NCBI GenBank assembly: GCA_021153165.1
Contig: JAGKTZ010000081.1
Location: 1-7,444 of the forward strand
Source: Prevotellaceae bacterium
Lineage (GTDB): Bacteria > Bacteroidota > Bacteroidia > Bacteroidales > Bacteroidaceae
Length of the DNA: 7,444 nucleotides
Direction of reading: 5' to 3'
Shown here one piece after another: positions 1-6,400 of this stretch (the stretch's first letter is position 1; the number at the start of each line of letters is the position of its first letter). A model generated the notes under the pieces. It ran no database searches and was not told the DNA's origin. It worked only from the letters and a program-made list of their open reading frames with translations. A program made the position numbers and the translations under genes.

Positions 1-25
1 TCTATAAAATAGATAATGAAATAGA

Positions 26-206
26 AATACACTGGAGCCCAATTATTTAATTCCCCAGATTCCCCAGATTCGCGTGAGACAAAATTCGTGTAGATACGCG
101 AGATACGCCGGAGCCAAATTATTCATCTTTCCAAGATTCCCAAGATTTGCGTGAGACAAAATATCCGTGTAGATACGAGAGATACGCCGGAGCCCAAATC
201 ATTCAA
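26..206. repeat. Two tandem ~78-bp interspersed repeat units plus a fragment
   Basis: Two head-to-tail units (about 49-127 and 128-206) each read CCAAGATT/CCCAGATT-like DNA, then GCGTGAGACAAAAT, then CGTGTAGATACG, then GAGATACGCCGGAGCC, then an AT-rich AATTATTCA-like tail. The GCGTGAGAC elements start at 72 and 149 and the CGTGTAGATACG elements at 87 and 166, so the period is 77-79 bp. A partial third unit, ending in CTGGAGCCCAATTATTTAA, precedes them at 26-50. The same modules recur at 2411-2485 in this orientation and at 7323-7444 in the opposite orientation. The block lies downstream of the radical SAM gene on its transcribed side, and I see no good terminator in it. The short reading frames inside it are not credible genes because they follow the repeat, not a protein family. 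Confidence 0.85.
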
Positions 207-219
207 AATTCCACATCCC

Positions 220-903
220 CTACCCCACGCCGAGGTCGGTATTATTCAGCAAAACCTCGGCCTGTGGGCACTGCTGCAAAGCGGGATAGACTTCGGCGGC
301 AAACCATTTCACCAGATCGGCATCGGGGCGCACGGAGGTCTTGTTTTCGCAAAAGACATTGACGCTGAAGTATTCGAAATACTGCTTTGCTGTCTCAATA
401 TCGTCGAGGATGCGCTGACGCGAGTCTCCCTCAGTACAGCACAACAGGCAGATGCCTTGGAAATATTTAGCCACGTCGGCGGCTGTAACTTCGGCAGGAA
501 CACCTTTGTTCCATAGTTGGCGCAGAGTGGGATCAAAACTTTCGATACCGCAACGAAATTTCACCTGGGCGGGAGCAAAGCGCTGGGCGAAGTCGACCAG
601 GCGGTGGCGATACATATAGTGCATCTCAAACCACAAGGTGTGTATCTGCTTCTCGCGAACGATCGCGGCGATGAGGTCCAGCGTCTCGTCGTCCAACTCT
701 ATCCCCGAACCGGAATTGATTACATCCAGCACGCCGTATCGACCTGTGACTTGCTGCAGGATTTGGGCGTTGAGCGCAAATGGCGCCTCTGATGTATCTT
801 CGTGATAGTCGCAAAAGGTGCAACGGCGCCAGCGGCAACCTCGGCCCAGGAGTAATACAAATTCGCGTGGAAATTTATCGTGGATGAGTGAGTAACGTTC
901 CAT
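220..903 (-). CDS. Radical SAM family protein, Bacteroidales type (227 aa)
   Basis: A 227-residue protein starting MERYSLIHDKFPREFVLLLG. Cys23, Cys28 and Cys31 (CRWRRCTFC) form a CX4CX2C cluster expected to hold the 4Fe-4S cluster that cleaves S-adenosylmethionine. The usual spacing is CX3CX2C, but CX4CX2C is also known, for example in Elp3-type enzymes. INSGSGIEL (62-70) and FRCGIESFDPTLR (116-128) fit the SAM-binding strands of a radical SAM barrel; the second resembles the G-x-E-S-F-D element of many family members. Extra cysteines at 152, 155, 156, 185 and 212 could bind a second metal centre, but this is inference. From memory, close homologues are widespread in Bacteroidales, often near queuosine genes, and are annotated only as radical SAM protein. 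Here the queuosine-precursor transporter lies 255 bp upstream on the same strand. The start at 903 follows a TATATTTG promoter element by only 15 nt. The substrate is unknown. Confidence 0.9.
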   Translation of the reverse strand: MERYSLIHDKFPREFVLLLGRGCRWRRCTFCDYHEDTSEAPFALNAQILQQVTGRYGVLDVINSGSGIELDDETLDLIAAIVREKQIHTLWFEMHYMYRHRLVDFAQRFAPAQVKFRCGIESFDPTLRQLWNKGVPAEVTAADVAKYFQGICLLCCTEGDSRQRILDDIETAKQYFEYFSVNVFCENKTSVRPDADLVKWFAAEVYPALQQCPQAEVLLNNTDLGVG

Positions 904-918
904 AAATATAATTTATCA

Positions 919-926
919 CAAATATA
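919..926 (-). promoter_or_regulatory. -7 promoter element (TATATTTG) of the radical SAM gene
   Basis: On the minus strand this reads TATATTTG, a full match to the Bacteroidetes TAnnTTTG -7 element. It ends 15 nt before the radical SAM ATG at 903, which would give a leader of only about ten nucleotides. I see no well-spaced TTTG at -33, so the call rests on one element. It suggests the radical SAM gene can be transcribed separately from the transporter gene upstream. Confidence 0.5.
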
Positions 927-948
927 CAGCAAGTGTGAATCAAGTAGC

Positions 949-1062
949 TTTTATAAACAACGAGATGAAACCGATTGAACTGTTTTGCTATCGCTTTAGG
1001 CAAATCTGTGTAATCGTGTAGTTTTTTATAAACAACGAGATGAAACTGATGACACTGTTTTT
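949..1062. repeat. Direct repeat pair, 75-bp offset, between the two queuosine-side genes
   Basis: Positions 949-971 and 1024-1046 are identical over 23 bp (TTTTATAAACAACGAGATGA, then AAC). The similarity continues, with four mismatches, through a CTGTTTT element at 980-986 and 1055-1061. The pair fills most of the 255-bp gap (904-1158) between the transporter stop and the radical SAM start. The rest of the gap holds a small inverted repeat, TCGTTC (1078-1083) with GAACGA (1091-1096), and a weak four-base-pair hairpin followed by T residues on the minus strand near 1127-1146. That hairpin is too weak to call a terminator. No gene is seen in the gap. Confidence 0.75.
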
Positions 1063-1158
1063 TGGGCGTATGCGACTTCGTTCTACCCACGAACGACATC
1101 TGTTTTATCTGTTACATCGTGTTGTTAAAAACTATCCGTATAGACATTCGAAATAGCT

Positions 1159-1833
1159 TTATCCCTTTCGTCCTCCCCAGCGCCTCAGTGCGTGCACTGC
1201 TGCATAAGCCATAGGCGTGCCCATCGTTGCTTCAATCACCAGTTTCGAACCATATTGGAAAGCCATCATCAGCAGGAGTTCGCGGGTAGAGACTACACCG
1301 GCAAAGGCGATGAGCACGAAGGGCAGTGTGTCGAACACGTAGCCCACCATCGAACTGCCGATAGTACGCACCCACAGGCGGCGTCCCTTCATGCGCAGTT
1401 TGATCTTTTCCATCAGCCAAGCGTTGGACAATTCTCCGAGCAAGAAGCCCACCAGCGAACCCAGTACGATACGGGGCACGTAGGTGAAGATATGGTTGTA
1501 GGCCGTAGCCGTCTCAGCCAAATGATCGGGCGAGGGCAACCACACGCCGACCTGCGTACATACCACCATCACGATGTTGCACACGAAGGTCGTCCATATC
1601 ACCTTCTTTGCGGTACGAAAACCCCAAATCTCGGTGAGCACGTCGCCCAGCATATAAGCAAAGGGGAAAGTGATGGTACCTGCGTCAAAGTAGAATAAAT
1701 TGGCTAGCCCAATGACCTTGACCGCCATCACGTTTGAAACTAAATAAAGCGTTACGAATAGAGCCGTAACGAGCATCAAAGGCAGTCCATCTGCCGTTCG
1801 GTTTTTGAAAGGGTTGTCCGATACCTTATCCAT
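1159..1833 (-). CDS. Queuosine precursor transporter (YhhQ/QPTR family)
   Basis: A 224-residue integral membrane protein of the Vut_1/YhhQ family, which imports 7-cyano-7-deazaguanine or related bases for queuosine in tRNA. Hydrophobic segments lie at about 18-38, 41-62, 78-98, 119-136, 161-181 and 185-215, giving six likely membrane spans. The family signature is clear: MLGDVLTEIWGFRTAKKVIW (61-80), with its acidic GDVLTE core, and later VGYVFDTLPFVLIAFAG (163-179). The length is usual for the family. I place the start at 1833 (MDKVSDNPFKNRT). A longer frame runs up to 1911, but its extra 26 codons would be read from a repeat that also carries the TATCTTTG promoter element just upstream. The next gene downstream is the radical SAM gene. 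No other queuosine genes (queC, queD, queE, queF) are in the window, so de novo synthesis cannot be judged. The exact substrate within the pathway is not fixed by sequence alone. Confidence 0.93.
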   Translation of the reverse strand: MDKVSDNPFKNRTADGLPLMLVTALFVTLYLVSNVMAVKVIGLANLFYFDAGTITFPFAYMLGDVLTEIWGFRTAKKVIWTTFVCNIVMVVCTQVGVWLPSPDHLAETATAYNHIFTYVPRIVLGSLVGFLLGELSNAWLMEKIKLRMKGRRLWVRTIGSSMVGYVFDTLPFVLIAFAGVVSTRELLLMMAFQYGSKLVIEATMGTPMAYAAVHALRRWGGRKG

Positions 1834-1855
1834 AATGTAAGTATTTATTCGGGTG

Positions 1856-1863
1856 CAAAGATA
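1856..1863 (-). promoter_or_regulatory. -7 promoter element (TATCTTTG) of the transporter gene
   Basis: On the minus strand the sequence TATCTTTGCACCCG contains a perfect TAnnTTTG element, 22 nt before the ATG at 1833. A TTG lies about 23 bp upstream, slightly too far for the usual -33 spacing, so the upstream half is weak. The element overlaps the edge of a 52-bp direct repeat. It also rules out the longer reading frame starting at 1911. Confidence 0.65.
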
Positions 1864-1985
1864 CGAATAAGCGAGCGAAAGAATATCAAGCTTGCTTGAA
1901 TATTTTTTCACAGCGAGCGAAAGTATCTTATCAAAAGATACGAATAAGCGAGCGAAAGAATATCAAGCTTGCTTGAATATTTTTT
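1857..1985. repeat. Perfect 52-bp direct repeat with internal hairpin, upstream of the transporter
   Basis: Positions 1857-1908 and 1934-1985 are identical over 52 bp, offset 77 bp. Each copy has AAAGATACGAATAAGCGAGC, then GAAAGAATATCAAGCTTGCTTG, split here as GAAAGAATAT / CAAGCTTG / CTTG, then AATATTTTTT. The AATATCAAG / CTTGAATATT arms pair around a CTTG loop and run into six T residues on the plus strand, so each copy looks like a terminator for plus-strand RNA. The words AGCGAGCG also flank the copies at 1912-1919 and 1988-1995. GTATCTT (1923-1929) and AAGATAC (1935-1941) form an inverted repeat at the junction. The copy nearest the gene carries TATCTTTG on the minus strand; the distal copy reads TATCTTTT and should be inactive as a -7 element. 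Confidence 0.85.
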
Positions 1986-2002
1986 GCAGCGAGCGGAATA
2001 TT

Positions 2003-2490
2003 CTCACGCGAATCTAGGGAATCTTAAAAAATAGAGATAGGATATGTGGGAAAGGTTCCACGTATCACGGGAATCTCGTGTATTTTGGGGCTCACGTAGA
2101 GGACACGAAGATTTTATGCACGCAGAAAGCGCGGAATTCGCAGAAGCGCACATAGCTTCGCTTGTGCTTGCCATGCGGGACAGGGTCTCACGCAAATCTA
2201 GGGAATCTATAGAATATTTTATTAAACTACGAATACACGAGATACTTGTGATACGTGGAGAACTTTGTTTCGTGTTCAAAAAAGATTTCCCAGATTTGCG
2301 TGAGACACCCTCCGTGCTCTCCGTGCTCTCCGCGTGAGACATCATTCGTGTTATTCGTGCAATTGCCTTTAGCCCCTATGGGCGGCGAACTTTGTTTCGT
2401 GGTTAAACCATTTCCAAGATTCCCCAGATTTGCGTGAGCCCAACTATCCGTGTAGATACGAGAGATACGCTGGAGCCAAGTATCATTCTT
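2003..2490. repeat. Composite block of interspersed repeat modules in both orientations
   Basis: From left to right it holds several modules. CTCACGC-type modules lie at 2003-2025 and 2186-2210. A degraded CACGTATCACGGGAATCTCG element lies at 2059-2078 and a related CACGAGATACTTGTGATACG element at 2236-2255. The inverted CTCACGC module lies at 2281-2305. The inverted GGAGAGCACGGAG module lies at 2309-2340, and the inverted 50-bp CCACGAAACAAAG module at 2353-2402. A further inverted module pair, ending in GGAGCC, lies at 2411-2476. The 50-bp module matches the copy at 7155-7204 at 49 of 50 positions. Between them, 2100-2185 is poorly conserved and rich in CGCAGAA-like words. Open frames cross the block on both strands, but they are short, overlap repeat units and differ between copies, so I call no gene. 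Confidence 0.8.
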
Positions 2491-2863
2491 TACATTCTTC
2501 AATAAGTCATAGAGCGCTTTGGTTGGCAGAGTGAAGACTGCGAGTAGAACAATCTAAGCACACCATATTAATATATAGGCTCATCACCCCATGTCCATCA
2601 AGCCGCATCAGCCAACGACAATGCAAAGATACCACCGCCACACAAGGCGCTTCATCTTAATTGCGCTTGTTTATTTTTTTTAACAGAGCCAAAAGCGCTC
2701 AGATCGCCTATCTACACAAGGGGAGTGAGAGACATAAAAAATTTTCTTTTTTTTCGGAGAGAGAGTAGAGCATAGCCTTTCAACTATTAAAATAAAGGTA
2801 ATAATATAGCAGATGTCCACAAATCATACTTACATCAAAGATGTTGTACTCTTATTATTGTTA
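2491..2863. other. Intergenic stretch without a recognisable gene
   Basis: About 370 bp that is not part of the repeat modules. It has homopolymer tracts (T-rich runs near 2672-2681 and 2743-2752), a purine-rich GGAGAGAGAGTAG near 2756-2768, and GCGCTT / AAGCGC words that could pair (about 2663-2668 with 2693-2698). I looked for a tRNA cloverleaf, a transposase fragment and a protein family on both strands and found none. The only positive signal is one promoter-like element at 2624-2631. A 25-codon minus-strand frame starting in the ATGAGCCTATATATTAATAT region (about 2565-2584) has nothing to support it. Confidence 0.5.
2624..2631 (-). promoter_or_regulatory. Orphan -7 promoter-like element (TATCTTTG)
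   Basis: The minus strand reads GGTGGTATCTTTGCATTGTC, a full TAnnTTTG match followed by CA as in many Bacteroidetes promoters. There is no properly spaced TTTG upstream (a TTG lies only 13 bp away) and no credible gene downstream before the transporter, more than 700 bp on. It may drive a small RNA, be the remnant of a lost gene's promoter, or be chance. Confidence 0.3.
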
Positions 2864-3120
2864 CCACGAAACGAAGTTCGCCGCCCGAAGGGGCTAAAGG
2901 CAATTTGCACTAATTTACACTAATGCCTTGCGGGGCATTTAAGACTGGATGGACATTAGTGAAGATTCATGTTCATTAGTGGCCTTATTCCCAACGTATC
3001 TCGTGTATCTCTCGGAATCTTTGGACTGCCTTGTTTTTACACGAATATTTTGCATCTGTAGAATACCTGTGATACCCGTGATACGTGGAACTCTAAATAA
3101 AACAAACGAGTTTTCGTGGA
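2864..3120. repeat. Diverged copy of the interspersed repeat block
   Basis: It opens with the CCACGAAACGAAGTTCGCCG module (2864-2914), which differs from the 7155-7204 copy by three substitutions and one inserted T. From there CACTAAT replaces the usual CACGAAT. A hairpin follows, AATGCC (2922-2927) with GGCATT (2934-2939), and then ATTAGTG words in the opposite sense (2954-2960, 2975-2981). At 2995-3087 lie degraded ACGTATCTCGTGTATCTCTC, ACACGAATATTTTGCATCTG and GATACCCGTGATACGTGG elements related to the CGTGTAGATACG module. The end, GAGTTTTCGTGG (3108-3119), echoes the CCACGAAA word in reverse. The frames over this stretch on either strand are repeat-derived. Confidence 0.7.
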
Positions 3121-3164
3121 CAACACCTATATTATTGCCAAAATTAAAGTTTGGCAGTAACAGC

Positions 3165-3200
3165 AAAAAAGGCGCAGTCACCTATTATCGGTGCTGCGCC
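3165..3200 (-). terminator. Intrinsic terminator of the secreted protein-peptide operon
   Basis: On the minus strand GGCGCAG pairs perfectly with CTGCGCC. Inside it, CACC pairs with GGTG across a one-base bulge, with a loop of about seven nucleotides. Six T residues follow directly (3170-3165). It starts 38 nt after the stop of the 60-residue peptide gene, which is where a transcript of the two-gene unit should end. A second perfect hairpin without a T-tract, TGCCAAA (3136-3142) with TTTGGCA (3150-3156), lies just beyond. Confidence 0.9.
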
Positions 3201-3238
3201 TTCGTTCTATATGCGTATTAAGTATTGTTTCTGATCAA

Positions 3239-3421
3239 TTACCAGCAGCTGTTTCCTGCTTCTTCCTCACCACCCCAGATAGGGTTCTTCTTGTTGGTCA
3301 ACTGACCGTCTTTAGAAGTATCAAAAGTCTTATCGTTGTGCATCTGTAACGACGCTGCGATCATGCCTTCTGTAGCGAGGTTCACCACGAGTGTTTCAGG
3401 TTGGATATATGTCTTTTTCAT
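3239..3421 (-). CDS. Small Bacteroidales MKKTYxxP-type peptide (60 aa)
   Basis: A 60-residue protein starting MKKTYIQPETLVVNLATEGM. The N-terminus fits a pattern I know from many Bacteroidales peptides of 40-80 residues: MKKxYxxPxxxVxxL, then a short hydrophobic stretch ending in AAS (residues 22-24 here). Functions of this class are not known to me. The rest (25-60) is polar, with NKKNPIWGGEEEAGNSCW at the end: two glycines, three glutamates, and a single cysteine next to the C-terminal tryptophan. This layout suggests a leader followed by a released or modified tail, but no processing enzyme or export gene is adjacent. The gene begins 22 nt after the stop of the large secreted-protein gene and ends 38 nt before a strong terminator, so it should be co-transcribed with it. 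There is no clear Shine-Dalgarno, as is usual in this phylum. The gene is very likely real; its role is open. Confidence 0.82.
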   Translation of the reverse strand: MKKTYIQPETLVVNLATEGMIAASLQMHNDKTFDTSKDGQLTNKKNPIWGGEEEAGNSCW

Positions 3422-3443
3422 GATTCTATAGTTTTATATTTTT

Positions 3444-6400
3444 TTATTGCTTCACGATAAACTTCTTACCGTTTTGGATGTAGATACCACCCTTCACTGT
3501 GGTGAGTACGCGGCGACCGCTCAGGTCGTAGATAGGAGCGTTAGCATTTTCTACCTCTACAGCGTCGATAGCAGTTGTTTCGCCACCGAAACGGAAACCT
3601 GCTGTCTGTGAAGCCGCAGGAATGTACCAGTAAGCCTTGAAACCAGCGTTGTAGAATGTATTTTTATCTTCACCATTTACAGGATTGTAAAGACCTACAG
3701 CTCCTTCAACAACACCGAGTACATAGTACGCACCAGCTTCCTTAGTAACGAGTGTCTTAGCTACTGTACCAGAAAGAGCATTTGTCAAGTTTTCATCACC
3801 TTCATTAGAAACAGTGAGATTGTAAGTACCAGCGTTACCAGCGAGGATTACACCATTTTTAGCAGGCACTACGCTGATAGCGTCTGACAATGTAGCCCAT
3901 TCACCATTTTCAGTTACAGTGTGAGCAGTTACACCTTCGGGAAGAGTTACTTCAACGGGAGCGTAGAATGAAGCGTAACCAGCAGCTGTGATTGTCACGG
4001 GAAGTTCAGTTACTTCTTCAAGTTCCCAGTCATAACCTACTACATTAGCACCAGGTTTATTTGACCCTCTGTCGATAGAAACATTATTATCACGATTACC
4101 AAATGTCCAATGGCCATTATTCTTGTACATGATTGTATTGGGTTTCGCACCAGTTCTTGCTGCTGCAAATTCACCAGACAAAGAAGTACCTACAGCTGCA
4201 AGATTCTTTCCTTTACAATCCAAATATTGACCTACGCTGTACGAAAGCATAGTGTTATTTTCACCAAGATAGAAAATGGTAGCAGGAAGGTTTTCACCTT
4301 CATCAGTAACCACTACATTTGATGCATCCTTTACATTCATATAACGACCAGAAGCAACATTCTTCAAGCGATAGAACTTACCCTGTACAGGAAGGTTAAT
4401 TTCTCTTGAGTCGGGATTAGCAAGTTGTGCGGTCCACTTTGCCTTAAGGTCATCAGCCAGGAGAGAAGTCATATACACATCCTTAGCCTCGTCATTTCCA
4501 AGCACGTCTCCTACGTAAGCCCATGCTACATATAATTCATCTGAAGGAGATGGTTCCATTTCCTTATACTGACCAGGTTCTGTACCAAATGCATTGTCTA
4601 CGACATCGTAGATTTCCTGCAAGTCAGCAAGACTTTCATTGAGGGAGTATTCAGAAATTACCCATTGAGTTGCGTCTGCATTGCGTTCCCAGCCTACTAA
4701 TACATTGTGACCAGCAATATGGCCATAAGCATAATCACCCCCGCTTGTTTCCTTGAACACAGCATAGCAATCTACTTGATTTGTAAATGCGAACTGCTTT
4801 GCGTCAGCTGCTTCTACCATCGCAACGTTTGCAGACTGACGAATTTGACCGATGTACTTTTCAGTAGAAGCATTTTGCAACTTAACATTTCCATCAGCAC
4901 CTTCCACAACCAACCAAAGTGTAGCACGATCGTTTTTATCAGTTACGCTATTCAAACCTGTATCAGTAGCCTTAAGATACTTACCATACTGCTTATTCTT
5001 CAATTGAATGTACTGGCCAACAGCAGGAGCTGCAGTAGTTCTATCTTTAGCTTTCAACGCTGTCACTGCTGTATTTGCGGTAGTATTCAACAAAGAGCTA
5101 ACAGCAGTATGCAATGTACTTACATCGATACCTTCTACTGCAGTTTTAGCTGTTGCGATAGCTTCATCAGTGTAAGTATAGAAATCAGCCTCTTCAGCAT
5201 GCGCAATGAAAGTCAAAGCGTTTGTCTTCTCTGTATTCGCGTCAGACTTAAGTTGAGCTTCAGTTTTATTAGCTGGAATAAGCGACCAGATAGAACCAGC
5301 ATCCTTATAATCATAATTAGTTATGAGTTGACCTTCGCCATTATAGTCACACCAACCATTATTATCAATGGGACTATACATCACATACCCCCATTTATTG
5401 TCATGTTCATAAGTTCTAACATAATAAAGTTTTGCTGGGTATGGACTAGCACCCACAGCAGCCATATAACCATTGCTAGGATTTTCTACAGGAAGAACAC
5501 ATCCAGCGTTATAAATATAGCAAGCCTTGTATCCAGCAGGTACATCTTGAGCATTCTTTTCTTCTACAAAGTACCAATATGAACCATAGTTAGTATTAGC
5601 TGTTTGAGTAAATTGAGATCCGACTTGCACAAAACTTGCGTATTTATTTGAGCGCAGATTCTTGATAAAATAAAAATGCTTTTCACTATCTGTTGACATC
5701 TTCAAATCAAATACAGCAGCACTTTCTTCAAACTCATTAATAGTCCAAACAGAACCATCATCATTACCATTCCAGAAGTTTACAGAAGTTCCACTACCTT
5801 GATAGTCATTCCAAGCATTACCATCTGCCAAGTCAGATTTCATAGAAATGGCCACACCGGTATGTGTAGTATTTCCAGACTTTTGGATATACCAATCTAT
5901 ACCATCAGTTGTCCAACTGTTGTATGAAGCACACTTATTGCTTGTGGCCAAGTTGTGAATCTTGTAAGTGCCATTAGCGCCAGCGGTAAAATAGAAAAGT
6001 CCATCTAAATTATCCACAGACGACTTGAGCGACATTGACTGTGTAGTACCATTATAAGTTGCATATTTGTTTGCACGAGCATTCTTGATGGTATACAACT
6101 TGGGATTAGCCATATCTGTTGTTATTTCAGGAAGTTGATATGGATCCTCTACCTCATAGAATGCGAAAGGAGTTGACTTACCAATTTCTAAACCTGAGAT
6201 ATGTCTCCAACCTTTACTCTCATTAGAATATACACATACAATAGGAGTTTCATCGGTAATATCATTATATCCAATTTTATTACCATTCTCATCACATGCT
6301 TGTACATCATTACCGCATGTTACAGTTCCTTTTACACTATTATAGGGAACTACCTTCATACCATGTTCATTTGACGTAGACGCCAAACTATTATCTTGCA

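Noticed and set aside
26..206. Possible CRISPR array
   Set aside because: Only two full units, the whole unit is repeated with no unique spacers, and related units are scattered in both orientations; no cas genes.
875..1099. 74-codon minus-strand frame with a repeated FHLVVYK segment
   Set aside because: The peptide repeat arises only because the 75-bp DNA repeat offset is a multiple of three; there is no promoter or family match, and the frame runs over the radical SAM promoter and start codon.
1192..1698. 168-codon plus-strand frame over the transporter gene
   Set aside because: Histidine- and glutamine-rich shadow of a clear membrane protein on the other strand; no promoter on the plus strand.
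1834..1911. 26-codon N-terminal extension of the transporter
   Set aside because: The codons come from the 52-bp direct repeat and would sit across the TATCTTTG promoter element; the family start fits MDKVSDN at 1833.
2004..2502. Several 60-113-codon frames on both strands
   Set aside because: They translate repeat modules (for example runs rich in PPCSPCSPRET or STESTEG), occur in both orientations and have no promoter or conserved protein pattern.
2501..2580. Possible tRNA or degraded integration site
   Set aside because: A GGTTGGCAGAGTGAAG stretch loosely recalls a D-arm, but I could not build acceptor, anticodon and T stems around it.
3239..3421. The 60-residue peptide as a lanthipeptide- or lasso-type precursor
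   Set aside because: One cysteine only, no double-glycine leader cleavage context before a compact core, and no modification or export enzyme adjacent; kept as a peptide of unknown function.
4707..5582. 291-codon plus-strand frame inside the large secreted-protein gene
   Set aside because: It lies fully antisense to a gene with signal peptide, repeated domains and T9SS signal; its product is a cysteine-, serine- and isoleucine-rich sequence without any family pattern, as expected of a shadow frame.
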